Shown piece after piece: positions 49,441 to 60,800 of a stretch of DNA of 64,000 bases. A program made the position numbers and the translations under genes. The number at the start of each line of letters is the position of its first letter. Position 1 is the first letter of the stretch. This stretch comes from Centrapalus pauciflorus (Eukaryota > Streptophyta > Magnoliopsida > Asterales > Asteraceae). The stretch spans positions 184,586 through 248,585 of the forward strand of contig JAANYP010009723.1 in NCBI GenBank assembly GCA_020465985.1, in the 5' to 3' direction. The notes beneath the pieces are model-generated. The model did not search any database and was not told where the DNA came from. It was given only the letters and a program-made list of their open reading frames with translations.

Positions 49441-50045
49441 AGGAATGAGTAAAAACCGAACCCGAAAATCGAAAACCATAAAAAGGAACACGGAAACCCG
49501 GGAATCTGAAAAACAAAAAAAAAAAAAAACAAGAGTAAATGGTTTGGTTCGGATGTTTCTTCAAGCCGAACAGAAAACCCAGAACCGAACATATTCTATA
49601 AATTAAAGTTTTTAGAATTTTTTAAGTTATAATATTATATAAAACTCTTACTTGATAATTTTTTATAAGTTTATCCAGTATTCACTATTTTTCTTGATAT
49701 ATTAGTAGTGCTTTAAGTTAGTTGTAACTGATTCAATATTTTATTAACTACTTTTTATAAAATATGTTTAGTTATATTGTCAAAAGAAATGTAAACAAAT
49801 TTAAAGTGAAGAAACAACCCAAAAAACGGGTTATAAATAAAATTAATCATTTTAAAGTGAAAAATTCAATGCCAAAAGAATGGTTTTAAATTCAAAAACC
49901 AATCTGAACTCATAATAACCGAAAACCCATAACACGTAGGTTCAACTCGAAAAACCGAAACCGGATGAATCCAAACAGTTTCTAAAACCCAAAATTGAAA
50001 AAAATGGGTTGACTTCGGTTTCAGTTAGAAACCGACTCATACTCA
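49441..50045. mobile_element. Decayed hAT-like MITE rich in AACCGAA
   Basis: The left side (GAATGAGTAAAAACCGAACCC) and the right side (GAAACCGACTCATAC) form imperfect inverted ends, with an AT-rich centre and AACCGAA motifs at both sides as in the element at 22,016. No clear 8-bp duplication. Confidence 0.45.
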
Positions 50046-50998
50046 CTATATCACCATGATATAGATGACTTGTTGTATTCAACATGCATCATCTCCTAAA
50101 AATGATAATTTTACAAATAAAAATTAACTGTATTTCTCACATCAAAACACTAGTCAAATGGAGTAACTAACCAATTATTCGTGTTTTAGTGAAATAAATG
50201 TATTTACAAATTAGAATTTTAAATAGTCACCCTTGCTAATTAACATTAAACACCTATCATGCGAAAGTTAGAAACAGAATAACAAAGTAAATCGTAACAT
50301 ACATTTGTTTGTATTTGGTTTAAAAATAATGTAGCATAATAAACCATATGATATTTTGTTATTTGGAAAGTTATATATTATTGGTGACAAATGTAAGAAT
50401 AAAAAATATAAGATTTAGAATTTTTTGGAAAGTTATATATTATTGTTATTCAGTAACTAATTGTTTTACTAGTTAAACACGTAACAATTTAAAAACATAT
50501 ATTTTTTAACAAAGATTGTCTGGGTATTTAAACACTAAACACTATTTTTTTTTTCAGGGACTTGATCCAAAATATTTAAATGTCTGTAAGATTTTCTTTC
50601 CACAATATTAACTTTCTTAAATAAGACAAAAATTATTTAGGAAATTGTATAGTCAGAAAATAAGTTTAAAGACTTAATCGTGAAAACGAAAAAAGTTTAT
50701 AAGTTTTTTTAATATTAACTCTATTAAAATACTCACAAGAATTTATTAGCATCAGCAAGACAGCAATTTTAGGCTTTTAGCCCAAATTTTTTTTAAAAAT
50801 TTTATATGATTGAAAATTTTAAAAATTAATATTAAAAATTTATAAATATATAAAAATAAGTTTAAATATTTAGTTAGCTAATAGTTAAAATAAATTTTTA
50901 ATAGATTGGATTGAATTAGATTAGATTTGATATTATTAATAATTCTAGTAATGACATGACAATTTGTAAAAATGACAAGCGACTAATTAAATAAGATA
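50046..50998. other. AT-rich spacer, no gene recognised
   Basis: 50,745-50,810 resembles 17,760-17,830. Otherwise nothing stands out. Confidence 0.4.
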
Positions 50999-52890
50999 AT
51001 GACAGGTGTCAAATAGAAGAAGTAACAAGTGTCAATTTTGTATCATATTAGTCTGGAATACTGAAAACCATATTAAATGTACATGTTTGATATGGTCATA
51101 TTTATACATATTTTTGGCATCATTTCCCTTGCAATTTGGTCGGTTTTTCTCTCGAAATACGTGAAATAGATATCTAATTCATTCATTTTTGTGATTCATA
51201 GGACAAAAGAGGTTTTATCGACGAAGGAATGAACATCGAAGAAAAACCGACAAACTTTGAAGCCCCGACGAGTTCTGGTGGATTTTCTAGAAGAAAAGAA
51301 GCGAAATTGGTGCATTTTTGGAGCCTACGACCGTAGAAGGGGAAGCCTACGACCATAGAAGGTACAAGGAGCATTACCGTGGGCTAGGGCACAGTTTTGA
51401 CCAAGTCAACATGGCCTACGACCGTGGAGCTTAAGGCCTACGGTCGTAGGCGGCGCAGAATCCTAATATACAGAACAGATTCGGCCAGAACGAAGACAGA
51501 GCTGATTTTCTCGATTTCCAACATATTTTTACGATTTTTTACAGTTTTTCTTCCCATATTCAAGTAGGTTTAAGGTAGTTTTAGTTGATTAATCATTCGG
51601 GATTGATATTCGCGTGGATTGAAGCATTCGGTTAGCGGTAATCGTTGGTTTTCGTCACTTTTTGCAAGATTTCGGTACATTCGTCCCTTTTTCTTTCGTA
51701 TTTCATAATGAATGCTATTAAGTTTTGTTTATTTTCTGTTTTTATTATGGATCGTCAGTAGTTTTCTTGTTCACCCGCTTGGGATGATGAATTCTATGTA
51801 TTAATTGGCATGGTTTTGGATTGATTGACGGTTTATGGATTATATTTACTAGATTTTTGATGTTCTTCATATATTTTTGTTAAAAATCATATTTTTATCA
51901 ATCGTTTAGCATTGTTTTGCGAAAATAATTGTTGGTTGAATCTGCGTTTTTAATAAAAATTGAAACTTTGGATGAAAAATTGATAATTGATTATATTTTC
52001 TAGGCATTGTGTTGCGATAATGATTTTGTGATGAATTATTGATCTAGAACTTTGCGTGTTTCTTAGTTTTTAGGCATTGTGTTGCGATAATAAAACTAAT
52101 AATCTGTAAAGCTTGATTTCCAAATAAATAAAGTTGGTTGGTTGAATTCTCGGTATTAATTGATAGTTTTTAGCATCTTTTTGCGATAATAAGATTGTTG
52201 GTTAATATTGGAATTCAGTTCAATTAACTTTATTGTTTTCACGTGTTTCGTCATGATTTAATCTTTATTTGGAGAAATCTAATATTCGGTAGATTAATCC
52301 ATAATTCCGGGCTTAAGTGAATATTTATAATTGGTTATTAACCGATTTATCTTTAATCGATCAATTCAGACCGCCGCCAATTAATTATAGTTTTTAAATT
52401 CCAAGTGGGTGACGTTTTCGTAATATAAGAGTTTCGTAAATTTCAATATCATTCTTTACTTGCTTAAGTTATTTCTAAATTGACTTTGCTTTTGTTAGTT
52501 GGTTCGTATTATATAGTTGTCCTTTCTTGGTGCGTTCGTTAGTTTAGTTTAAGTCGTGTTTGCTAGATTTAGTTTTTAATTATTTTGAAAAACCAAAAAA
52601 AAATTAATTTAACTTGTTATTCACGTATTACTTAGTTTGCATTAGTTATTCAGATAATTAATTTTAATTATTGTCTCTAGTTGATAATTTCTTCACAAAT
52701 TCCGAAATAGCTAAATATTGGTTTAGGTTGTAGTATTGGAGTCTCCTTTCTTTATTCCGTTCCCTGAGTTCGATAAATCCTGGGTGATTCTTGAAGCTAT
52801 ATTGCACACGATTGGTACACTGCCAGTTGTGTAATTTATACTTTGGGTTCATTTAGACATTAAAACCTGAGGTGTGTTTTGCACGCGTCA
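50999..52890 (+). repeat. 5' LTR of an Athila-type Ty3/gypsy element
   Basis: The right end (GCACGCGTCA) is six bases before a perfect Athila-style primer binding site, so the 3' boundary is firm. The left boundary is a guess at TGACAGGTGTCAAATAG. The LTR contains four CCTACGACCGTAG-type palindromes near 51.4 kb and repeated phrases AGGCATTGTGTTGCGATAAT / AGCATTTTTTTGCGATAAT-like (51,910-52,190). Confidence 0.65.
51324..51450. repeat. Four CCTACGACCGTAG-type inverted repeats in the Athila LTR
   Basis: CCTACGACCGTAG (51324), CCTACGACCATAG (51346), CCTACGACCGTGG (51414) and CCTACGGTCGTAGG (51437, perfectly palindromic). Same design as the palindrome clusters in the other LTR families here. Confidence 0.9.
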
Positions 52891-52896
52891 AGTTTT

Positions 52897-52914
52897 TGGC
52901 GCCGTTGCCGGGGA
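52897..52914 (+). other. Athila primer binding site
   Basis: TGGCGCCGTTGCCGGGGA, the characteristic primer binding site of the Athila lineage. The element's leader continues to 53,057, where the Sirevirus-type element interrupts it; gag and pol are therefore outside or beyond the insertion. Confidence 0.9.
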
Positions 52915-53057
52915 ACAGTGTGAGCTTTAAGAAACAACCAACGCCGGTAGTTTAGTTGATCCTTTTTAGGGGCAATCCCCCTGAAAAGTTAAATTTTCTG
53001 TCTATTTTCGTTTTTCTTTAAAAGGGTGTTCGGTGTATGAGTCGTCGTAATCCTAAT

Positions 53058-53350
53058 TGTTGGAATATGTTTTAATTGATGAAATATCAAAGTCTAGGGA
53101 CTTAATGTGTAATTTCCTTATAGTTTGTAATTTTGTATAAATAGTCATTTTGACTTTCTAGATTTAGGGAGATCTGTCAGAATTCACTTTTTGTACGCAT
53201 TAATTTTAGAAGAGCAGCACTGTACGAAGTCAGTTCATCATTTTGTAATCATCAAGTTCTTCGATCAAATCATTCGGTTAGTATTGATTACATTTATTGT
53301 TCTCATTAATTGCATTGTGTTGATTGAATTGGTAGAAACTACATTTCACA
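53058..53350 (+). repeat. 5' LTR (about 293 bp) of a Sirevirus-type Ty1/copia element
   Basis: Starts TGTTGGAATATG and ends ACATTTCACA. Promoter: TATAAATAG at 53136-53144. CTAAT (53053-53057) is the likely left copy of the 5-bp target duplication; its partner is outside the window. The LTR is short for the Sirevirus group. Confidence 0.85.
53136..53144 (+). promoter_or_regulatory. TATA box in the Sirevirus-type LTR
   Basis: TATAAATAG, about 80 bp into the 293-bp LTR, giving a plausible U3/R boundary near 53,170. Confidence 0.65.
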
Positions 53351-53352
53351 AT

Positions 53353-53364
53353 TGGTATCAAAGC
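53353..53364 (+). other. Primer binding site of the Sirevirus-type element
   Basis: TGGTATCAAAGC, initiator-Met-tRNA type, two bases after the LTR. Confidence 0.9.
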
Positions 53365-53794
53365 CTTAGGGGTGAATAATTCTGATTGAGATTGAAATTT
53401 TTTACGTGTTCTTGAGCATTTTTTTCGGAAAAACCCTAAAATCACTAGGGGTTTTGATTCTGTTGATCATTGTAAGTGATAATTGGATCGAAGGTTAAGG
53501 ATTCAAAGACGAATCAGTTGCATATAAACTTGATTTGATTTTCAAAACACAGAAAAAGATCTAAGGAATTTTCTGAAATTTTGAAAAGTTCAAAAACGGT
53601 TACTGTTCTATTGAAAAACTCAGACTTAGATCCATTTTTGCACAAAAGTGTTTAACAAAAAGAGTTTGTATTCAAAAACCTTACCTTCGATTAGAATTTG
53701 AGTGAAATTGGGTAAAATTTGGTTTTAATCTGAATTTCAGACTTGTAAAACCTGAAAATACTAAGAAACTCGAAATATACACATCCTGTGTGTA

Positions 53795-54422
53795 ATTCGA
53801 GTTGAGTACCTTAGTAATTCGAGTTGAATACCTTAGTTAATCGAGTTGAGTACACTAGTTAATCGAGTTGCTTATCTTAGGTATTCGAGTTGTGTATACC
53901 TAATATTCGAGTTGACAACTTGTGATATTCGAGTTGACAACATTTTGTTAACAAACTCGAATTTCAGAACAACACCATTCGAGTTTCTTATAAGACTATT
54001 CGAGTTTCTTATAAGACCTATTCGAGTTTCTTATAAGACTATTCGAGTTTCTTATAAGACTATTCGAGTTTCTTATAAGAAAGACTATTCGTGTTTCTTA
54101 TAAGACTCATTCGAGTTTCTTATAAGTATTCGAGTTTCTTATAAGACATTCGAGTTTCTTATAAGACCCATTCGAGTTGTGCAAGACTCATTCGAGTTTT
54201 GACATATACTCATTCGAGTTTTGTCATATACTCATTCGAGTTTTGTCATATACTCATTCGAGTTTTGTTAAATACCAAGTTTGATCAAAAGGTCAATCGA
54301 GTTTCACAGAAAGTATCAATCGAGTTTGGTAAAAGACTCAATCGAGTTTTACCATAAACTCAATCGAGTTTCACACTATATTCATTCAAGTTTCACTCAT
54401 AACACAAGAATCATTCGAGTTT
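53795..54422 (+). repeat. ATTCGAGTT array before gag (about 25 units)
   Basis: About 25 copies of ATTCGAGTT or AATCGAGTT, spaced roughly 15-30 bp apart. Spacers fall into sub-blocks: GTACCTTAGT near the start, TCTTATAAGAC (itself palindromic: TCTTATAAGA) in the middle (about nine copies), TTGTCATATACTC next. Two units are inverted (ACTCGAAT at 53,768 and 53,955). Lies between the primer binding site and the gag start. Confidence 0.9.
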
Positions 54423-54597
54423 GACACACACAGTAATCAAAACACAAATCACTATCTGAGTTAAGTTGCTTATTACTACTAACAAGTCACTGTGTTGTAG
54501 ATTTCAGTACTAATCTGTGTTTCAAGGTGTGATCAAATCTTTCATTCTCATTCGGAGTTCATCAGATCTTGGTCAAGTTTCCCAAAGATCAATCAAC

Positions 54598-57500
54598 ATG
54601 TCTAAAGACGCACTGGCTATGGGATCAGAAACAAAACCCCCAATCCTATACAGGGGTGAATATGTTCAATGGCGGGAAAGGTTTCTGGAATTTATAAGTT
54701 TCCATGATTTGTCTGAAGAAATGCTGAAATCAATAACTGAAGGACCAGCAATCTTTATGGAAACAATCCCAGGAGTACCAACTGGCAATCCCCCAATACC
54801 ACCGAGGACTGTTGAGGTCACAAATCTGACAGAGGCACAGAAAAAGAGAAAGTTAGGGGACAAGACTGCCAGAAAACTATTGTTGATATCAATCCCCAAT
54901 GATATATACACTTGTCTGACAAATACAAAGACTGCTAAGTCCATCTGGGATGAAGTATGCAAAATCATGCGGGGATCAGACAGAGCTGCTACTAATAGGG
55001 CTAGGAATAGTCTCATGACTTTTGAGAACTTTAGAGCCCGTGAAGGTGAACTTCTGGAAAACACTTATCTCAGATTTGTAAATCTGGTAAGTGAAGTAAA
55101 AAGAAACGGAGTGACGAAGTCCAACTTGGACATCAATGTCAAATTTTTAAATGTCCTAAATCCAGAATGGGAAAAATATGCTATGATCATCCAACAAACG
55201 AAAGATATAGAGGAGATGGATTTTCATATGCTATTTGAAAACCTCAACAACTACCAAGAAGTTGTTTTGAGGAAAATATCTGGAAAGAAGAAAGCGGAAA
55301 AAGAAACTGCTGATCCACTAGCTCTACTGGCGGAGAAAAAGTATAAATACAAGCTCAAAAAGGAGAAAAGAGCGGTAATCAGCAGTACATCATCAGAATC
55401 AGAATCATCAGATTCATCTGCAGATTCAGAGATTGAAGAGATGAAAAAACAGATGGCACTGCTTACAAAGGCATTTCAGAAGAAATTTTACAGGAAGCCA
55501 ACAAACAACAAAATGCGCTACAAAACAGGCTCAAGGAAAGTTGAGAAAGAGGATAAGTATGAAAAGGCTGGAGAAAGTAGTGCACGAAAATCTGACAAGT
55601 ATGAGAAGTCAGATAAATCAACCAAGAAGGAATCTGATCAGAAATGCTATAACTGTGGAAAACCAGGTCACTATGCCCGGGAATGCAGATCTCCAGTAGT
55701 CAAAAATTCAGACTACTATACGAGAAAGGCCCTCTTAGCCAAAGAGAAAGAGTCAGGCAAAGCACTTATGGCGGAGGATGATCATTGGTTACAGTTATCC
55801 GAAGATGATGACATTTTGGATGAAGATGCCCATATCTGTTTAAAGTCAGAAATCTTTAATGAATCAGAACTCAGTGAATCAGCTATGATAGCTGAAGATG
55901 AGGTGTGGGTTGGACTGACGGATGAAGAGGATGAAGAGGAGAGAGAATCTGATTCTGATGAAGAGAAAGAAAAAGAAGAAGTTGCATTAATGGCATCTGG
56001 CCAAAATAAAGCTGAAAATGAGGAGGATTCAGAGTCTGATAACTCAGAAGATTCAGAAGGACAAGAGGTAAATTCTATTTCAGATTCTGATATTGACGAC
56101 TCATGCATATTAGAAGAAAAACTAACTAATATGGCTTTTATGCTTAAAAAGTTTGAAAAATCCTTAAAAGCAGAAAAGAAGAAGGTTCATTCTTTGGAAA
56201 ACAAACTTCTAAATGAACACAATTTAGTCCTAGATTTTTCCAAAGATAAAGCCTTAGCTTTACGAGCTGTCTCAGACTTACAAGATAAGGAAAAAGAACT
56301 TCAAAGCAATATATTCAATCTGAATAACAAAATATCTGATTTACAAGAAAGTCTGCGAATAGCTGAATTAGAAGCCTCAAATTTTTCTGTAAAATATCAT
56401 GCCATATTTGAAGAAAGAACTAAACTTTATGAGAAAATCAAAAAGATGGAGGATGAATTTATTAAAAGAGGGCAAACAGATCAAACAATATATCTAAATC
56501 AACCAAAAGATACAGAGTTTTATAACTCTAAATCTGGTATTGGTTGGGAAAATCCTAAGTATCTGACAAAAGCTATAACAAATTCACCAACATTATATGA
56601 TGTCAGATACATGAATTTAGGATTAAAAATGACATTCTTGAAAGCATCTGAAGAAGTAGAATCCAGTGAAGAAATCAAAAGGTCAAGATCAGACAAAATG
56701 CAAAATTATGTTGACTATACCAAGATAAATGAAATTAGCAACATTGTTGATACTAAAGAAGAGTACATTCAAACTTATTCTGAAAAGGATTTGTCTGAAT
56801 TACCAACTCAGTCTCAAAAACTATATTTACCAAATTCAATTTTAGAACAGATAAATTCTGATTTAGAATTGAAAATTAAAAGTTTTGAGACAGAGAATGG
56901 AACACTCAAGTCTGAATTACTAAAAATAGAACAAAAGTTGCAAAATAAGTCTAAAAACATAAATGTGTCTGATCCACATTCATTTATTTCTCTGGATTCT
57001 ATAAATTCAGAAAAAGAATTTGATCTGTTCATGCACTCTGATGTTAATTCATTAGATCAAAGATTTGGTAAAATTGGTGAATTTATCAAACCTTTGACTA
57101 ACAAACTATCAACTGGTAATAAAGAATCTGTTAAAATTCTGCAAAGAAAGACTACAGACTCTTTAAAACCATCTGAATATTCACCATCAGTGCAACAAAA
57201 GAAGGAGAAAACAAAACTGTTTGTTAAGTCTCCTAGTTTTGAAAAGGGTGAATCATCCTCATCAACGAACTCCTTTGCACGTACAGTCAAATCTTCAACA
57301 GGTATGAAAAGGTTACAGAAAAAACAAGCATCTAAATCTTCTAATTCTCAAACTTCTTTTATGTCAGATAACGTTGTGAACGGGTCGAGAAAACAAGTGT
57401 GGCGAAAGAAGCAAAGAGAAGAGAAAAACAAGATTATAAAACAAGAATGGCGCGTGAAAGAAAAAATTGTTACAGATAGAAACAGCAAAATTGAACATTC

Positions 57501-57897
57501 TGTCTGTAATAATGATAAAATAGTTAATAATTCTTGTATTAAGTTTTCAAGATCGAAATTAATTGCTTTGAATTCTTATGTTTGTAAGTCTGAAACTGTG
57601 AAACATAATAAGCTTGTATGGCAACCAAAGAAAAAGGACCCATTGTATGAACAGCAAAAGGATCCACAGATAAAAATTTCAAAAACAATTCCACCGAGAA
57701 TTGTACAAAAGTGGATACCCAAAAGAACAATTCAAAAATGGGTACCTAAAATAAATTCAAACGATAAGCCCAAAGCCATATCAGTTAGAAAAACAAATGA
57801 TACTATGCATGTTTTACCTAAAACTAAAGTACCCAACTACAAGTGGGTACCTCATGTGCTATTACGTTTTATAGGTAAACCATGTCTGGTACCTTGA
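54598..57897 (+). CDS. Sirevirus-type copia gag, unusually long (1,099 aa)
   Basis: I place the start at MSKDALAMGSE (54598); an upstream in-frame ATG (54517) has no gag-like sequence after it. Residues 1-250: capsid domain with LYRGEYVQWRERFLEF, RKLLLISIPNDIY, AKSIWDEVCKIMRG, LNVLNPEWEKYAMII. Around 260-330: charged, with SSTSSESESSDSS. Residue 350: zinc knuckle CYNCGKPGHYAREC. 350-500: very acidic (DEEDEEERESDSDEEKEKEE). 500-650: coiled coil (KLTNMAFMLKKFEKSLKAEK, LQESLRIAELEA). C-terminus: basic, with repeated KWIPK/KWVPK motifs. The long C-terminal extension is usual for Sireviruses. The stop TGA (57895-57897) overlaps the protease active-site codons of the next frame. Confidence 0.9.
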   Translation: MSKDALAMGSETKPPILYRGEYVQWRERFLEFISFHDLSEEMLKSITEGPAIFMETIPGVPTGNPPIPPRTVEVTNLTEAQKKRKLGDKTARKLLLISIPNDIYTCLTNTKTAKSIWDEVCKIMRGSDRAATNRARNSLMTFENFRAREGELLENTYLRFVNLVSEVKRNGVTKSNLDINVKFLNVLNPEWEKYAMIIQQTKDIEEMDFHMLFENLNNYQEVVLRKISGKKKAEKETADPLALLAEKKYKYKLKKEKRAVISSTSSESESSDSSADSEIEEMKKQMALLTKAFQKKFYRKPTNNKMRYKTGSRKVEKEDKYEKAGESSARKSDKYEKSDKSTKKESDQKCYNCGKPGHYARECRSPVVKNSDYYTRKALLAKEKESGKALMAEDDHWLQLSEDDDILDEDAHICLKSEIFNESELSESAMIAEDEVWVGLTDEEDEEERESDSDEEKEKEEVALMASGQNKAENEEDSESDNSEDSEGQEVNSISDSDIDDSCILEEKLTNMAFMLKKFEKSLKAEKKKVHSLENKLLNEHNLVLDFSKDKALALRAVSDLQDKEKELQSNIFNLNNKISDLQESLRIAELEASNFSVKYHAIFEERTKLYEKIKKMEDEFIKRGQTDQTIYLNQPKDTEFYNSKSGIGWENPKYLTKAITNSPTLYDVRYMNLGLKMTFLKASEEVESSEEIKRSRSDKMQNYVDYTKINEISNIVDTKEEYIQTYSEKDLSELPTQSQKLYLPNSILEQINSDLELKIKSFETENGTLKSELLKIEQKLQNKSKNINVSDPHSFISLDSINSEKEFDLFMHSDVNSLDQRFGKIGEFIKPLTNKLSTGNKESVKILQRKTTDSLKPSEYSPSVQQKKEKTKLFVKSPSFEKGESSSSTNSFARTVKSSTGMKRLQKKQASKSSNSQTSFMSDNVVNGSRKQVWRKKQREEKNKIIKQEWRVKEKIVTDRNSKIEHSVCNNDKIVNNSCIKFSRSKLIALNSYVCKSETVKHNKLVWQPKKKDPLYEQQKDPQIKISKTIPPRIVQKWIPKRTIQKWVPKINSNDKPKAISVRKTNDTMHVLPKTKVPNYKWVPHVLLRFIGKPCLVP

Positions 57898-60800
57898 TTC
57901 GGGATGCTCCAAACACATGACCGGACAACGAGACACACTCACGGACTTTGTAGAAAAGTTCTGTGGGACGGTAAGATTTGGAAACGATCAGTTTTGTCCG
58001 ATCAAGGGATATGGAAGTCTGAAGTATGACAAAATCACAATCCAAAAGGTCTTTTATGTTGACGGTCTTGGTCATAACCTATTCAGTATTGGACAACTGT
58101 GTGATAAGGGGTTAGAAGTCAACTTCAAAGCCAATCGGTGCAGCATCAGATCAGCACAAGGAAAAGAAATTCTAGCAGGAACCAGGAAAACAAATCTATA
58201 CTCCATTGATTTAGCCTCGATCAATCTGAAGAAAGATGTCTGCTTGTTGTCAAAAGCAACATCTAAAACAGCATGGCTATGGCATCGTCGCCTTTCACAT
58301 CTAAATTTCAATGAACTGACCAACCTAGCAAAAGGAGGGTTAGTTAAAGGGCTGCCGGCGCTTAAATTTCAAAAAGAGCAACTATGCGCGGCATGTGAAA
58401 AAGGAAAGATGACAAAAGCCACACACAAATCCAAAACAGCACACTCATCCACAAGAGCATTAGAGTTACTGCATATGGATTTGTGTGGACCGATGAGAGT
58501 ACAAAGTATAAATAAGAAAAGATATGTATTGGTGATAGTTGATGACTACTCACGATACACATGGGTGTTTTTCCTGAAATCCAAATCAGATGCAACCGAA
58601 TCTATCATCCACTTCATCCGAAAAATTCAAGTAAAGTTGCAACTCACCATCCAGACAATTCGCTCAGACAATGGAACAGAGTTCAAGAACAAATCATTGG
58701 ACTCGTTCTTAAATTCAGTTGGAATTACACATCAATTCTCAGCTGCTAGGACTCCACAACAAAACGGTGTCGTTGAAAGAAGAAATCGGACACTAGTGGA
58801 AGCAGCTAGGACGATGTTGGCCTATTCCAATTTACCATTGTTCTTGTGGGCAGAAGCGGTTGCAACAGCATGTTTCACACAAAACCGTTCAATAATAAAT
58901 AAAAGATTCGGAAAGACTCCGTATGAGCTAATCAATAAACGAATACCTAATGTTAAATTTTTCCATGTCTTTGGTTGCAGATGCTTTATATTGAATGATA
59001 AAGACAATCTGGGAAAGTTTAATCAAAAGGCAGATGAAGGAATCTTCATCGGGTATTCAAAGGAGTCGGTTGCTTTCCGAATATACAACAAGAGAACCAA
59101 GATAGTCAACGAGAGCGTAAATGTTAAATTTGACGAAGGAATAGTAATGGCTTCTGAACACACCAGTTCAGAACCCGAACCTAACAAGCAGACTTCTTTG
59201 GAGTCAAATAGACAAAATGCTGAACAGAATGAATTAAATAAGTTGTTTGAGAACTTTTATGATGATTATTTTGAAACTCCCAAATCTAATGTTCAAAAGT
59301 TGGTGCATGACAGGATCACTGAAGATCCAGTCGTAGTTTCAGATCTATCTCAACAACAAAGTTCAGAAGAAACTGGAGAAGCTTCAACAGCAAAGGTGCA
59401 GTCAACTACTGAGACTGTACAACCAATTGAACCTCCACAAACTTCTGAAACCCCTATTACTTCAGAACAGTCAGAAGCTCCTACCTCCGATGTTCCACCT
59501 ACAACATCTGTAACAACCCCCGAACCATATTTCGATTCCAATCCCAACCAAGACCCAATAGAACCGTTTCCACACACAGTTAAGTGGACAAGAAATCACC
59601 CAATAGAGAATATCATTGGTGATCCATCGTCTTCAGTCCAAACCAGAAGGGCTACAATAAATGAATGCTTATTTTCAAATTTTTTGAGTAAGATTGAGCC
59701 TAAAAATGTAAAAGAAGCCCTTCTGGATGCTGATTGGATTGTGGCGATGCAAGAGGAACTCAACCAGTTCGAACGGTTAAAGGTCTGGCGACTTGTTGAG
59801 CGACCAAAAGACAAATCTATAATTGGCACGAAATGGATCTTCAAGAACAAGAAAGATGAACACGGTGTCATTATTAGGAATAAAGCTCGTCTCGTGGCCA
59901 AAGGATACAGTCAACAAGAAGGAATTGATTATGATGAAACATTCGCACCAGTTGCACGCATTGAAGCTATAAGGATGTTTTTAGCTTTTGCCGCACACAA
60001 AAATTTTACAGTATATCAAATGGATGTCAAAACTGCGTTTTTAAACGGGGAGCTAACAGATGAAGTATATACATATCAGCCCGAAGGGTTTACTGATCCT
60101 TCGAAACCTGATCATGTATATATTTTGGATAAGTCACTGTATGGCCTTAAACAAGCACCTCGTGCTTGGTATGATGCACTTTCAACATATTTGTTGAAAT
60201 GTGGATTTACAAAAGGTGCAGTTGACACAACCCTGTTTATAAAACGTCAGGGGCCAGATATCATAGTAATACAGATATATGTAGATGATATAATATTTGG
60301 GTCTACAAATCCAGAATTTTGTAAGAAATTCGCATTTTTAATGTCCCAGAAATTTGAAATGAGCATGATGGGGGAAATAAATTTTTTCTTAGGTTTACAA
60401 GTAAAACAATTGACTGATGGTATTTTTATCAATCAGTCAAAATATATCCAAGACATGTTAAAGAAATTTAACATGGTCAATAGTACTCCTATGAAAACTC
60501 CCATGGCTCCGGATTCAAAATCAAAACTCGATGCGGACATCTCAGGGAAACCTGTAGATGTAACCCATTATCGAGGTATAATTGGGTCATTAATGTACTT
60601 AACAGCCAGTAGACCAGATATTATGTTTGCTACATGTGTTTGTGCTAGATATCAGGCAAATCCAAAAGAATCACACTTAACTGCTGCAAAACGAATTTTA
60701 AGATATCTCAAAGGTACACCAAATCTTGGTTTGTGGTACCCTAAGGAGTCTTCATTTCATCTGACTGCTTTTTCTGACGCTGATCACGCAGGTGATAAGA

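Noticed and set aside
53795..54422. Regularly spaced ATTCGAGTT units looked CRISPR-like at first sight.
   Set aside because: Units are 9 bp, spacing is irregular, spacers repeat among themselves, and the setting is a plant retrotransposon leader.
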